A stretch of DNA of 52,452 nt from an uncultured Opitutia bacterium (GCA_913041275.1 CAJWHF010000004.1:1-52452), one strand, 5' to 3'; positions 11,268 through 21,534 are shown, numbered from the stretch's first letter. The notes: generated from the letters alone by a model not told the origin. Translations and numbers: made by a program.

Positions 11268-11927
11268 TTAAGATATACTTAAAAATGATTTTATTAGGTC
11301 TCTGATTGGCTCAATAGCTTCCGCACCCTGAGTAAGTACTAAATATATAATTCCTGCGTACAGAAAGAGCGCAAAACAACCTATAAAAAAGGCGCCTAGC
11401 GCGAGTAATCCGTCTTCTTCTGCGAGACCGACACCGATTATGAATATTACTATTGCAGGGAATGTGTTGGTTAGAGGAACTGGTAGCATCATCAAAAAAG
11501 CCATTATGATGATTACGATTGAAAGCCCTAGTTGACCTAGACGACTACGAATCCATCGTTGCCTCGGTTTTATGTAGTGCTCTATTTTAAGTAAGAAATT
11601 AGATGCACTACTTAGCATACTATGGGCTAGCTTTGGTTTTATGCGAATATTAGCTAGCATCCTAGGTAGCCAAAGAGTTCGACGACTGAATGACAATTGT
11701 AATGCTACTAGTGCGATTACTATCCCGAATGGGGTGCTATATCCAGGGGCTGGTACAGGTAGGGCGCTTGGCAAGGAAAGCACTACCAAAAGCAGTCCGA
11801 AGCCCTTTTCACCCACGGCAGTGGTGATCTCTTGTATTGAAAGTCCACGTTGGTTTTCAGTACCTAGTAGGTCCTTTAAGGTTTTTCCAAGACTTTGATG
11901 TTGCTGTGCCTGTGTAGTTCTTTGCAT
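11268..11927 (-). CDS. ExoD-family membrane protein (exopolysaccharide synthesis ExoD)
   Basis: GFGLLLVVLSLPSALPVPAPGYSTPFGIVIALVALQL and four or more hydrophobic segments characteristic of ExoD-like proteins. Confidence 0.85.
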   Translation of the reverse strand: MQRTTQAQQHQSLGKTLKDLLGTENQRGLSIQEITTAVGEKGFGLLLVVLSLPSALPVPAPGYSTPFGIVIALVALQLSFSRRTLWLPRMLANIRIKPKLAHSMLSSASNFLLKIEHYIKPRQRWIRSRLGQLGLSIVIIIMAFLMMLPVPLTNTFPAIVIFIIGVGLAEEDGLLALGAFFIGCFALFLYAGIIYLVLTQGAEAIEPIRDLIKSFLSIS

Positions 11928-11996
11928 TTGTTGTTCGTGCTATAACCAGGAAAGGTTGTAGCTTTGTTAAGGCTTAATAGATAGAATCGCGCAACC

Positions 11997-12602
11997 ATGA
12001 AACCCATAACCAAACCATTAGAATCAGCTTCTTTAGTTCTCTATGGGGGAAGTTTTGACCCTGTGCATTTTGCACATTTACAGATGGCGCGATCGGTAAT
12101 TGAGCAAATGGGTCCTAGCAAAGTAATCTTTATCCCTGCAGCGCGTTCACCTCTAAAGCCTAATTCGTCTATCGCAAGTGATGCGAATCGTATAAAAATG
12201 CTACATCTCGCCACTGCTGATGAGCCTGGTTTTGAGGTAGATGATTGTGAAATACAGCGTGGGGGTATTAGTTATACGGCCGATACGGTATCTATGTTTC
12301 GTGCCCGATATCCGAATGCTAAAATCCACTGGATAATCGGTGCTGATCAAATAAAGCAACTCCATAGATGGCATCGCATTAGAGAGATCACGGCAGATTT
12401 AACTTTTATTATTTTACGTCGCCCTGGGCATCTAATTTACGATCCACTTATTCCTGGACTTCAGTTTGTTGAGCTAATCACACCTATGATGCCACATAGT
12501 TCTAGTGCCATACGTAGAGCTCTTGTAGATGGACATGGTTGCGCAGAATTAGTCCCACCTGCAGTTGAAGCTTTCATTTCTGAGCAGAGACTCTACATTT
12601 AA
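11997..12602 (+). CDS. nadD: Nicotinate-nucleotide adenylyltransferase
   Basis: LYGGSFDPVHFAHLQMA; FIPAARSPLK; HWIIGADQIKQLHRWHRI; ISSTxIR-like SSSAIRRAL. Confidence 0.93.
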   Translation: MKPITKPLESASLVLYGGSFDPVHFAHLQMARSVIEQMGPSKVIFIPAARSPLKPNSSIASDANRIKMLHLATADEPGFEVDDCEIQRGGISYTADTVSMFRARYPNAKIHWIIGADQIKQLHRWHRIREITADLTFIILRRPGHLIYDPLIPGLQFVELITPMMPHSSSAIRRALVDGHGCAELVPPAVEAFISEQRLYI

Positions 12603-12624
12603 ATTTTTTTACACATAAACGTAT

Positions 12625-12990
12625 ATGATTAAAGATTCATGCCAGAATAATACGCGTGCTTTAGCTGAGCTTAAATGCGCGGTATCCGCAATCGAAGACA
12701 AAAAAGGTGAAGCCCTGCGCATACTTGATGTACGGGAAAAGTCTTCGATCACTGACTACTTGATATTAGTCACTGGTACTTCAGATGCACACCTGAAAGC
12801 GCTTAAAGGTGCGCTTGATAAGGCATTAAAGGCGGCGGATGTGCGATTAATCGGCGAGGATCGAACTCTTAGTAGCGGGTGGCTAGTAGTCGACGCATTT
12901 GACTTTATGATTCACCTACAGACCGAGGAAACACGAGACTTCTACCGACTGGATCAACTTTGGAAGGATGCCTTGGAAGTTTCTTTATAA
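12625..12990 (+). CDS. rsfS: Ribosome silencing factor RsfS/YbeB
   Basis: [66 protein letters not shown]; follows nadD as in many bacteria. Confidence 0.92.
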   Translation: MIKDSCQNNTRALAELKCAVSAIEDKKGEALRILDVREKSSITDYLILVTGTSDAHLKALKGALDKALKAADVRLIGEDRTLSSGWLVVDAFDFMIHLQTEETRDFYRLDQLWKDALEVSL

Positions 12991-14252
12991 TGCTTATTAT
13001 GAACTCAATACTTATTATTTTTATCATTCTGCTAGTGCTAAAGCTGGCTACCAGTTCGATTCTCGACTGGATGAATCTTGGTTATGTGCGAGCTCGTGAG
13101 AAAGAAGTACCCGCTAGTTTTCGCGACTTTATAGATTTACCTACTTATCAAAAGTCCGTTGATTACACCTGCGCCAAAACTTGTTTTGGTATGATAAGTA
13201 ATCTTTATGATGCCTTGTTGCTCGCCCTTGTGCTGCTTTTAGGCATTCTCTCACAACTCTTTGATGTATTTACAACATGGTTCGGTTATGGAATTTGGGG
13301 ACAGGCTTTAGTCCTCATTTTTATAAGCTTTATTTTATCAATTCCAACAATGCCTTTTGATTGGTGGAGTACGTTTAAAGTGGAAGAGCGCTTCGGTTTT
13401 AATAAGAGTAGTCAGAAGCTCTGGTTTATGGATAAAATTAAAGGCACAGCCATTGGGTTTGTAATTATCTATCCGCTATTAGCCTTAATTCTGTATTTGG
13501 TCAGTGCCGCAGGGCCGCTTTGGTGGGTCTGGGGATTTGCTGTATTTTTCATTTTTCAACTAGTTATGGTTGCGGTATATCCTATGTTTATAATGCCGCT
13601 ATTTAATAAATTAGAACCTATGCAAGAGGGTGATCTAAAGTCGCGCCTCTTTGCACTAGCGGATCGCACTGGTTTTCAGGCTAAAACTATCCTAGTCATG
13701 GACGGCAGTAAACGCTCAGGGCATTCAAATGCATTCTTTTCTGGCTTTGGGCGTTTTCGGCGTATCGTTTTATTTGATACTTTGATAGAGCAAATGCAGA
13801 CCGAGGAACTCGAAGCAGTGCTAGCACACGAGATCGGGCATTACAAACTAGGGCATATCCCGAAGATGTTAGCTATGGGTGGTATGTCTTCATTAGCTAT
13901 GTTCGCTGCACTTGGTTGGCTAACGAACTCAAATTGGTTTACAGAGGCTTTTTATTTTGGAGCTTCCGCAGAGGGACAATTAGTGCCAGTCCTTTTACTT
14001 TTTATGCTTTTAAGTAGTCTGCTGACCTTTTGGATATCACCAATTACTAGTCGCCTTTCGCGCAAGCATGAGTACGAAGCCGACACATTCGCTAGTAAGG
14101 CTATGGATGGGTATACACATCTTTCGAAGGCACTACGCAAACTGCACAAAGAGAATTTAAGTAATCTGACACCGCATCCTATTTACAGCCAATTTTACTA
14201 CTCTCATCCAACACTGGAAGAACGCGAATCTTCTTTGCGTTCTTCGAGTTAG
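12990..14252 (+). CDS. M48 family metallopeptidase (CAAX prenyl protease-like)
   Basis: HEIGH zinc motif in [15 protein letters not shown], multi-[13 protein letters not shown] track starts at 12960 but an ATG at 12990 overlaps the rsfS stop (TAATG), suggesting coupling. Confidence 0.9.
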   Translation: MLIMNSILIIFIILLVLKLATSSILDWMNLGYVRAREKEVPASFRDFIDLPTYQKSVDYTCAKTCFGMISNLYDALLLALVLLLGILSQLFDVFTTWFGYGIWGQALVLIFISFILSIPTMPFDWWSTFKVEERFGFNKSSQKLWFMDKIKGTAIGFVIIYPLLALILYLVSAAGPLWWVWGFAVFFIFQLVMVAVYPMFIMPLFNKLEPMQEGDLKSRLFALADRTGFQAKTILVMDGSKRSGHSNAFFSGFGRFRRIVLFDTLIEQMQTEELEAVLAHEIGHYKLGHIPKMLAMGGMSSLAMFAALGWLTNSNWFTEAFYFGASAEGQLVPVLLLFMLLSSLLTFWISPITSRLSRKHEYEADTFASKAMDGYTHLSKALRKLHKENLSNLTPHPIYSQFYYSHPTLEERESSLRSSS

Positions 14253-14276
14253 GTTCCCAGAGTTATTAGATATCTT

Positions 14277-15197
14277 ATGAAGCGATCCATTCGTTTTATT
14301 ATCATAGGCTTTTTTCAGATAATTATTCTTTCGGTCATTTCTGGTGCGGACCTTCGAGTTGCGACCTACAATTTGAAGAATTATCTGATTATGGATCGTA
14401 TAGTGGATGGTCGTTGGAGACCTGCTTATCCAAAGCCAGAAAGTGAAAAGACAATTATTCGCCAAGTTATTAAGCGCACTTCTGCAGATATTTTGCTCCT
14501 GCAGGAAATAGGATCACTTGCCTTGCTGGAAGAGTTACGCGATGACCTGGCCCTAGAAGGCCTAGATTATTGTTATATAAAATTGATGAAAGCTTCGGAT
14601 TTGGATCGTTCTTTAGGAGTACTATCAAAATATTATCCAAAAAATGTGATCTTACATGACGACCTCACATTTAAGTATTTTAATAGCCAAGAATTTGTGA
14701 AGCGAGGCATGCTTGAAATAAGTTTCTCTCTAGAGAATAATCAAGTACTTCAACTTTTTGGAGTACACTTAAAAAGTCGCTATACTGATAACAAAAATGA
14801 TCCTGGATCAATGATTCGCCGTGAGCTAGAGGCAAGAGCTTGTCGCAATCGTTTGATCGAACGTACACTGGATCAAGGCTTAAAAAACTATCTCGTTGCA
14901 GGTGATTTTAATGATAATCCTATTAGTGCGTCACGGCGACGTTTCTATCAAAAAGGTGATATCAAAATTGGTTCTTTGGTTCCTGCTACGGATAGTCGAG
15001 GAGAGTCTTGGACCTACTCATACAAGAAAGAGTCTAACTACGAAACGATCGATGGATTTATCGCTTCTCCTGTAATATTAGAAAGAATTCAAGCAGGAGA
15101 AGGCCGCATTATGGATTTACCAGAGGCACTCAATGGTAGTGATCACCGCTTAGTTTATATTGATATCGGAAAGAGTGTAAAAGCAGACTTTCAGTAG
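14277..15197 (+). CDS. Secreted endonuclease/exonuclease/phosphatase family protein
   Basis: Signal-like N-terminus; LRVATYNLKNYL; DILLLQEIGS; LVAGDFNDNP; NGSDHRLVYIDI. Confidence 0.88.
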   Translation: MKRSIRFIIIGFFQIIILSVISGADLRVATYNLKNYLIMDRIVDGRWRPAYPKPESEKTIIRQVIKRTSADILLLQEIGSLALLEELRDDLALEGLDYCYIKLMKASDLDRSLGVLSKYYPKNVILHDDLTFKYFNSQEFVKRGMLEISFSLENNQVLQLFGVHLKSRYTDNKNDPGSMIRRELEARACRNRLIERTLDQGLKNYLVAGDFNDNPISASRRRFYQKGDIKIGSLVPATDSRGESWTYSYKKESNYETIDGFIASPVILERIQAGEGRIMDLPEALNGSDHRLVYIDIGKSVKADFQ

Positions 15198-15198
15198 C

Positions 15199-16014
15199 TT
15201 AGCTCCTTTGTCTGCGCGCTTCGTATAGGCAGACTGCTGTGGCGGCTGCGACGTTTAGTGAGTCGGCCTGTCCTATCATTGGAATCCGGATTCTTTGGGC
15301 AGATTTTTCCAGCCAATAGGACGATAGTCCCTCGCTTTCACTACCCATGACAAAAGCAATACTTCGCCTACAATCTATATTCCAGTGCATTGTATTTGTC
15401 TTTGGTGTAGTCGCATAACAAACGATTTTGTTAGCATCTAGCCATTGGGTTAATGGCTCGCGCTCAGATAATACCAGCGCAGAGGAAAAGAGTAGTCCTT
15501 GTGAAGACCGAATTGCGTTGGGATTATAAAGATCAAGCACGCAGTCGACCAATATTACCGCATCCACTCCCGCACCGTCCGCACTGCGGAGTATTGCTCC
15601 GAGATTACCTGGCTTTTCGATGCCCTCTAGGACTAGGAGGATGGGCTTCTCACTTAACTTAAGATCTGTGAGTACGTTGTTTTGTTGGATAGCTATTACT
15701 ATTATTCCGTCCGGACCTTCTCGGAAGGAGGCCTTTTTAAAAGCTTCAGCACTCATTCTTGTGACAGGGAAATTCCCCATCTTTTTTTGCATATTTATAA
15801 ATTCTGTGTGCGCTGTACTTGGAAAAATATCTGGGCAATAGTATAAATGGGTTACTTCATAGCCGGCTTTTAGTGCATGTCCTACTTCGCGCAGACCTTC
15901 GACTAGGAAACGAGACTGACGGTCTCGGTGCTTACGCTCGCGAAGTTTGACCAAATTTTTTACCTGATCATTTTGTAGACTTTGTATATAAGAATCTTCC
16001 ATTAGGAGCAGCAA
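15199..16014 (-). CDS. TrmH/SpoU-family RNA 2'-O-methyltransferase
   Basis: LVLEGIEKPGNLGAILRSADGAGVDAVILVD; NPNAIRSSQGLLFS; IAFVMGSESEGLS; IPMIGQADSLNVAAATAVCLYEARRQR. Confidence 0.93.
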   Translation of the reverse strand: MLLLMEDSYIQSLQNDQVKNLVKLRERKHRDRQSRFLVEGLREVGHALKAGYEVTHLYYCPDIFPSTAHTEFINMQKKMGNFPVTRMSAEAFKKASFREGPDGIIVIAIQQNNVLTDLKLSEKPILLVLEGIEKPGNLGAILRSADGAGVDAVILVDCVLDLYNPNAIRSSQGLLFSSALVLSEREPLTQWLDANKIVCYATTPKTNTMHWNIDCRRSIAFVMGSESEGLSSYWLEKSAQRIRIPMIGQADSLNVAAATAVCLYEARRQRS

Positions 16015-16058
16015 TTTTTCATTTTAGGATTGCAGTATGCACAAGCATACAGGAGGGC

Positions 16059-17285
16059 ATGGAGATGCAAGTTCCAAAAAATTTTGTAGCGGAACCTTTT
16101 GAGTATCACCAAGAGGTCGAGTTCATTGTGGAAAGATTGACCAATCTAGGGAAGGGTGTGGGTAGAGTGGACGGCTGGGTGGTAATGGTTCCCTTTGTCG
16201 CTCCGGGTGAATTAGTTAAAGTACGGGTGTTTCGTAATTTTAAAAATTATTCTGATGCCGACTTAATTGAAGTCGTGAAAATTTCGCCAGACCGAGTCGA
16301 TCCAAAGTGCCCGCTCTATACAAATTGTGGAGGATGCCAATACCAACATTTAAGTTATAAAACGCAGCTCATAGTAAAAACTAGGCACGTTAAAGAGCTA
16401 ATGCAAAAGCTCGGAGAGATAGACTTTCCTGTTAATTTAGCACATGGGTCTCCTCGCGAATATAATTACCGGTCTAAGATTACTCCTCATTATAATCGAC
16501 CAGAACACGACGGTTCACAGCCAGTTGGGTTTCTGAAATATGGACGAAGGAATCAGATAATTGACGTAAAAAATTGTTCCATCGCAACGGATGCTATCAA
16601 TGCTGCACTCCCTGTAGCTCGTGATAACCTTAAGCGATCGAGTGGTAAGAAGCGTCGTCAGCGTGGCGGAACTCTTCTTATGCGTGATGTTATAGAAGGT
16701 GTAGTTAACGATCCTCAGCAAATTGTATCAGAACGAGTAGGGGAAATTACCTTTCAATTTAAAGCAGGTGAATTTTTTCAAAATAACCCATTTATATTAC
16801 CTCAACTAGTTGAATATGTTGCTGCTGAAGCTTCTTCTGGGGGAGCTAGATACTTGATTGATGCCTATTGTGGTGTTGGTCTCTTTTCACTCTCTACTGC
16901 CTCTTCCTTTAAGGAAGTCGCAGGTGTGGAAATTAGCGAACAAGCAGTACGATGGGCTCAGGCTAATTGTACGATCAGCGATATCAAAAACGTACGCTTT
17001 GTCATAGGAAAAGCAGAGGGTATTTTTGAAGGATTGAAGTTTCCTGCGGAGGAAACTGCGCTCGTTATTGATCCTCCACGAAAGGGTTGTGATGAATGTT
17101 TTAGACAGCAACTACTGCAGTTTCGTCCTATGCGAGTCATATATGTTTCTTGTGACCCTGCTACTCAAGCTAGAGATTTGAAGGATTTTATCGAGGGTGG
17201 TTATAAAATAACCCAAATACAACCTTTCGACTTATTTCCCCACACGCGGCATATTGAGAGCGTGGTTTCGCTTAGTTTAGCCTAA
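16059..17285 (+). CDS. 23S rRNA (uracil-C5)-methyltransferase, RlmD/TrmA family with TRAM domain
   Basis: N-terminal TRAM-like region; CPLYTNCGGCQYQHLSY Fe-S-type cysteines; LIDAYCGVGLFSLS; VIDPPRKGCD; IYVSCDPATQARDL. Confidence 0.92.
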   Translation: MEMQVPKNFVAEPFEYHQEVEFIVERLTNLGKGVGRVDGWVVMVPFVAPGELVKVRVFRNFKNYSDADLIEVVKISPDRVDPKCPLYTNCGGCQYQHLSYKTQLIVKTRHVKELMQKLGEIDFPVNLAHGSPREYNYRSKITPHYNRPEHDGSQPVGFLKYGRRNQIIDVKNCSIATDAINAALPVARDNLKRSSGKKRRQRGGTLLMRDVIEGVVNDPQQIVSERVGEITFQFKAGEFFQNNPFILPQLVEYVAAEASSGGARYLIDAYCGVGLFSLSTASSFKEVAGVEISEQAVRWAQANCTISDIKNVRFVIGKAEGIFEGLKFPAEETALVIDPPRKGCDECFRQQLLQFRPMRVIYVSCDPATQARDLKDFIEGGYKITQIQPFDLFPHTRHIESVVSLSLA

Positions 17286-17353
17286 AAAAGGTTTGACGAA
17301 TCGACTTCCTAGGGCATCTTCACGATTTTTAATTCCTACTATATATACTTTTC

Positions 17354-17554
17354 ATGTCTCTTGATGTAAAAATTCGTAAAGGTGAGCCGGTAGAGCGTGC
17401 TCTTCGTCGACTAAAAAAGCGCCTCGACCGTGAGAGCGTTATTCACGATGTACGTGCCAAGCGCTACTTTGTAAAGCCAGCGCAAGCTAAACGCCGTAAA
17501 AAGAAAGAGTTGGATTTCAACAATATGCTCAGGGTAAGATACTCTAAAATGTAA
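17354..17554 (+). CDS. rpsU: 30S ribosomal protein S21
   Basis: 66 aa, KIRKGEPVERALRRLKKRLDRESVIHDVRAKRYFVKPAQAKRRKKKE. Confidence 0.93.
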   Translation: MSLDVKIRKGEPVERALRRLKKRLDRESVIHDVRAKRYFVKPAQAKRRKKKELDFNNMLRVRYSKM

Positions 17555-17590
17555 TTTTCAAAGTTGCGAATATAGTTCGTGTTACCTATT

Positions 17591-17624
17591 ATCTCAGTAT
17601 GCTTAGCGCATGTTGAGATTTTTT
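17591..17624 (+). terminator. Rho-independent terminator downstream of rpsU
   Basis: ATCTCAGTATGC-TTAGC-GCATGTTGAGAT followed by TTTTT: 12-bp stem with two G-U wobbles, 5-nt loop, U tract. Confidence 0.85.
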
Positions 17625-17629
17625 GTTTT

Positions 17630-18589
17630 ATGTCAGCATTTTCAGCCTTAGACAGCCTTTCATTATCCACCTGTTGGTGTTCGGATCGACATACGGATGG
17701 CTATGAGATGGTCGAACAGATGGTTGGCTTAGGTTTTAAGAAAATAGAACTTAGTCACGGAATTCGGCTTTCACTAGTACCAGGTATTCTACGTGCCGTA
17801 GAAGAAGGTATTGTGGAGATCCCCTCTATACACAATTTTTGTCCATTACCAAGCAGTGTGCAGCATGCTGCCCCTAATTTTTACCAACCTGCTTCAAGCA
17901 ACTCGAGTGAACGTGATCTTTGGCTGCACTATTCGAATCAGACTCTTAATTTTGCGCAGAAGGTAGGAGCTGAGCATATAGTAATGCACTCAGGGAATGT
18001 TAATTTCTTCTTCACTTCCGCAGAATCAAAACTTGAAAAGTGGATCGATCATTCCGGTATTTCGTTCCAGAAGCTTAGTGAAAGTGAAGATTTTCTTAAG
18101 CAGCGCGAGCGTGCGATGAAGCGCATACAAAAAGTTTCCGAAAAAGCTATGCTGCGGCTAAAAGAAAACTTTGAAAGGCTGTTGCCTAATGCTAAAGAAA
18201 TGAATCTGACGCTTTGCCTTGAAAATCGTGAAGGATTGGAAGAGATGCCTATCGATTCTGAACATGAAATGTTTTTAGACAGCTTGAATGAACCAATCAA
18301 TGCGGGTTACTGGCACGATACCGGGCATGCTCAGATAAAGCACCACTTAGGTCTGCTGGATCATCGCGCGCACTTAGAGAAAATGGCCCCGCGTTTATTC
18401 GGTTTCCACTTCCATGATGTAAGTGAGTGCGGCCGAGATCACCAAGTACCAGGAACTGGCACTGTCGATTTTCACATGGTATCTGAATTTATACGTCCTG
18501 AACATACTCTTGTCCTTGAGCTGAGTCCAAAATTAACAGTGGAAGAAGTCTTGAAGTCCCGAGATTATATAGTCCAAAAAATAGGCTAA
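17630..18589 (+). CDS. Sugar phosphate isomerase/epimerase (AP endonuclease family 2-like TIM barrel)
   Basis: HIVMHSGN; LTLCLENREG; AGYWHDTGHAQI; LFGFHFHDVS; ORF track start 17579 (GTG) lies in front of the terminator hairpin, so ATG at 17630 is preferred. Confidence 0.82.
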   Translation: MSAFSALDSLSLSTCWCSDRHTDGYEMVEQMVGLGFKKIELSHGIRLSLVPGILRAVEEGIVEIPSIHNFCPLPSSVQHAAPNFYQPASSNSSERDLWLHYSNQTLNFAQKVGAEHIVMHSGNVNFFFTSAESKLEKWIDHSGISFQKLSESEDFLKQRERAMKRIQKVSEKAMLRLKENFERLLPNAKEMNLTLCLENREGLEEMPIDSEHEMFLDSLNEPINAGYWHDTGHAQIKHHLGLLDHRAHLEKMAPRLFGFHFHDVSECGRDHQVPGTGTVDFHMVSEFIRPEHTLVLELSPKLTVEEVLKSRDYIVQKIG

Positions 18590-19389
18590 TTTCTTCGGCA
18601 ATTATCACATACACAAGATGTTTCACCTAGTAGGACTTTGTAGCGAAAGTCGCGTTCGGGGTGCTGCTTATCAGTTGCTCCGCACTGTACGCAGGTATGA
18701 AGTGGGGATTCCTCGGACTCGCGTCGTTCAAACTCGAATTTTTTACGCCGCTTATTGCTTTGTATGTGTTGATTTAAAGCACCTTTAAAAAATAGGGCGA
18801 AACTTAGGTAGGGTGCTACAAATGCGATGCGGTGCCCCATGCTAGGTAAGCTGAGGACAGTGAGAACACCTAAAGCGATCATTATCCAAGCAATCCACTT
18901 AACCTTCATGGGAATAACAAACATGATAAGGAACTGCATATTTGGGTTTACTGTAGCAAACGCGAAAAATGTGCTCAGATAGAGAAACTCTGGCATGACA
19001 TAGAGTGTAGTCTGTGGGGAGATAATTTGACCAATGAATGCACCTAATACAGAGAACATTACACTACATAATAAGTAGAGATTGAATCTAAAAATGCCCC
19101 ATTCCTGTTCGAGTGTTTGACTCATAACCCAAAATATATACCAGAAGAAAGAAAGGAAGAGAGCTTGGAATAGAGTGTCTGCCAAGTAGGGTGGTGATAT
19201 AAGGAAGGAGAATAATCGCCACCATTCGCCGCCTAATACAGCCTTGGGCACCAGTATAATAGAGGTAAGATCTAGGCGCCCTACAAGAATAGCAGCATAG
19301 ATAAATAGTTGTGCCACTATTAGTGTAAGCACGACATTAGGCACAGCGATGAAATTAAGGCGTTTTTCTAGTTTATCCCATAAAGTCAT
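18586..19389 (-). CDS. Rhomboid/Derlin-like multi-pass membrane protein with C-terminal zinc ribbon
   Basis: Six or so hydrophobic segments; GGEWWRLFSFLISPPYLADTLFQALFL resembles the rhomboid/Derlin WR motif; no GxSG catalytic serine motif seen; C-terminal CVQC...CVCDNC. Confidence 0.65.
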   Translation of the reverse strand: MTLWDKLEKRLNFIAVPNVVLTLIVAQLFIYAAILVGRLDLTSIILVPKAVLGGEWWRLFSFLISPPYLADTLFQALFLSFFWYIFWVMSQTLEQEWGIFRFNLYLLCSVMFSVLGAFIGQIISPQTTLYVMPEFLYLSTFFAFATVNPNMQFLIMFVIPMKVKWIAWIMIALGVLTVLSLPSMGHRIAFVAPYLSFALFFKGALNQHIQSNKRRKKFEFERRESEESPLHTCVQCGATDKQHPERDFRYKVLLGETSCVCDNCRRN

Positions 19390-19462
19390 AATAAGTCAGT
19401 CTATGAAATAAATTATGATGTAAAGCTGAATTGCCTATATGAAGTACTTAATTCGATCGTCA

Positions 19463-20473
19463 TTAGTTGGCGTTTGAGCGTAGCTCGATCAGTGGTAATT
19501 CCCAGATTGGTTCGTTACCATCTTTGTTCTCGAAGGCCGTCGGCCAGTTACGGGTAAGACTGCCGAGCGTCTGCAACTGTGCCTGTCCCCATCCTTGATT
19601 ATCGATACTTCGCACTAGGAAGCGAGCGCCGCCTTCTGGCGGACGTGTCACGAAAAGGTAGCGCTGTGTAACACCGACTTCGCTGTAGGGGATTAGTACC
19701 GCCGGATTTCGCTCAAACGCTAACTCAAGTATCAAGCGACCATCCTCCCGAGCTGTGTTCTGAGCGAATCGTTTGTTCTTGCGGGCGTCACGACGACTGC
19801 ACCAAATCAATTTGTGAGGCTGTTGCGATCGATCTAATTGAGCACTCAAAGCTAGAAAATTGCCGCTGAATTTCGGTATCTTAGACCTTATATTAGCGGT
19901 AAAGGCTTCAGTTGCTACATATTCGGTCTTAGGTGCCTCAATCAGAACTAGCCCACTCGCTTCAATCGCAACTTGTTCATAAGTTTTTTCAAATTTATTT
20001 CCCCATGGATTATAAAAATTGAGCTCTTCTTTACGGTCATCGTATCCGACGATTACACACCCGTGTCCCATAGAACCAAAGATATTTGGACGAAAAGAAA
20101 CATAGATAGGACCCGTTTCGTAAAGAGTGCGACGAATCTTTGGGAGGACATCGTTGATAAATGTTGATCGATCTTTCCAATGCACAGCACGAGCCAAAAA
20201 TCCAAGCTTTTGCATGGCCAGGATCATGTCGCTAGGATAGGTGCCTTGATTGCTGGCTGACATTTCTGAAGAAAGCTCGGCTAACTGATCTTGATTGGTC
20301 TTTATACCGTGGAACCCTGCAATCATTGCGGCAGACGCTGGAACGCAGTAGTTTCCCTTCTGTTGAACCATTGGCACGTTCTTAAGAGTGAGTGATCTGG
20401 GGAGATCAATTTCTGCGCTGTTAGCTATTAACCCGCCGCAGAAGAGAATTATAGCTTTAGAAATTAGTTTCAC
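19463..20473 (-). CDS. Secreted C39-like papain-fold peptidase
   Basis: Signal-like N-terminus; NVPMVQQKGNYCVPASAAMIAGFHG (Gln/Cys catalytic context); GHGCVIVGYDDRKEELNFYNPWG (His/Asp context). Confidence 0.82.
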   Translation of the reverse strand: MKLISKAIILFCGGLIANSAEIDLPRSLTLKNVPMVQQKGNYCVPASAAMIAGFHGIKTNQDQLAELSSEMSASNQGTYPSDMILAMQKLGFLARAVHWKDRSTFINDVLPKIRRTLYETGPIYVSFRPNIFGSMGHGCVIVGYDDRKEELNFYNPWGNKFEKTYEQVAIEASGLVLIEAPKTEYVATEAFTANIRSKIPKFSGNFLALSAQLDRSQQPHKLIWCSRRDARKNKRFAQNTAREDGRLILELAFERNPAVLIPYSEVGVTQRYLFVTRPPEGGARFLVRSIDNQGWGQAQLQTLGSLTRNWPTAFENKDGNEPIWELPLIELRSNAN

Positions 20474-21362
20474 TCTGGAATTCCAGTAGAGCCACTTGAT
20501 CTTTGAGATTCGTTACATGGGCAAGATTATACTCGAAAACACGGCGATCACCGTGGCGAGAAACCCAGTCGAGGTGTTTATTTATACCTTCACCGAGTCC
20601 AGCTGATCTTAGCTTAAGTCCTATGTAAGTGTGGGCTTCAGTCTCTTGGGCTGTGTTGGTAACAAAACTAATTAATTTTGACGCGCTGATAAGATCTAGC
20701 AGGTAGTCGACGACTGGGGATGGCCATCGATTAACCGGCTTATTCTGATTGGCATACCGGAGTGAAATTTTAGCATTAGCATGATCACCACTTTCTAAGT
20801 AAGCAAAATATTCAATAAGAGGTGGGTATATTGATATCTGCTTGGATTTATTATACATAAACGTAGCCTTTTTAGCGGATAGAACCGCATCAGCAAATTC
20901 ACCTCGACACATCTGTGTCCAAGCTAATGACTCATGGAAAAATCCATTGCTGGGTTCCTCGGCGGTCGACTTTTTGAAAGACTTTAGTGCGTTATCAAAG
21001 TCATACATGTTAAAAGCTGCTAGACCGCGCCCATTCCAAGCAAAGGCATGGCCGGGGTAGTATGTAACGATAGTATTGTAGCTAGCAAATGCTTCGGAGT
21101 GACGTTGCATTTCAGCTAAAATCATAGCCTGTCCTAATAAGGCAGAAATATCTGATTCATCTCCCATTATCGCTTGATTAAAGAGATCGAGTGCAGCGCT
21201 TGAATTGCCTGCCTCAAATAGCTCATATGCTTTAGATACAATAGGATTGTGTATTATATCTAAGTCGCTGGTAGGGATCTCTTGCGCGAAATTTCTATTA
21301 ACTACTAGTAGTAAAGTAAAAGTTACTACTAGGATCCGTAATAGCTGTTTAAACGGTATCAT
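20457..21362 (-). CDS. Secreted TPR-repeat protein, overlaps the downstream C39-like gene by 17 bp
   Basis: Signal-like N-terminus; repeats such as AYELFEAGNSSAALDLFNQAI, ALLGQAMILAEMQRHSEAFASYNTIV, AFAWNGRGLAAFNMYDFDNALKSFKKST. Confidence 0.82.
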   Translation of the reverse strand: MIPFKQLLRILVVTFTLLLVVNRNFAQEIPTSDLDIIHNPIVSKAYELFEAGNSSAALDLFNQAIMGDESDISALLGQAMILAEMQRHSEAFASYNTIVTYYPGHAFAWNGRGLAAFNMYDFDNALKSFKKSTAEEPSNGFFHESLAWTQMCRGEFADAVLSAKKATFMYNKSKQISIYPPLIEYFAYLESGDHANAKISLRYANQNKPVNRWPSPVVDYLLDLISASKLISFVTNTAQETEAHTYIGLKLRSAGLGEGINKHLDWVSRHGDRRVFEYNLAHVTNLKDQVALLEFQSETNF

Positions 21363-21534
21363 ATTTATATCCTTTTATTTCTAGAGAGAATGTCAATTTA
21401 GAGGAAAGACATTTATATTCTGCTTTAGTAATCAGATTCAGTCGCTCATTTGTAATTATCTTCTTAGCGATTTCGATGTTCCCTAAGAAGGTAGATCGTT
21501 GACCTATTTCAATGAGCATAAGAGTTCGATAAGC

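Noticed and set aside
21301-21312. actactagtagt palindrome as a regulatory site
   Set aside because: Lies inside the signal-peptide coding region of the TPR gene and is explained by low-complexity Leu/Val codons
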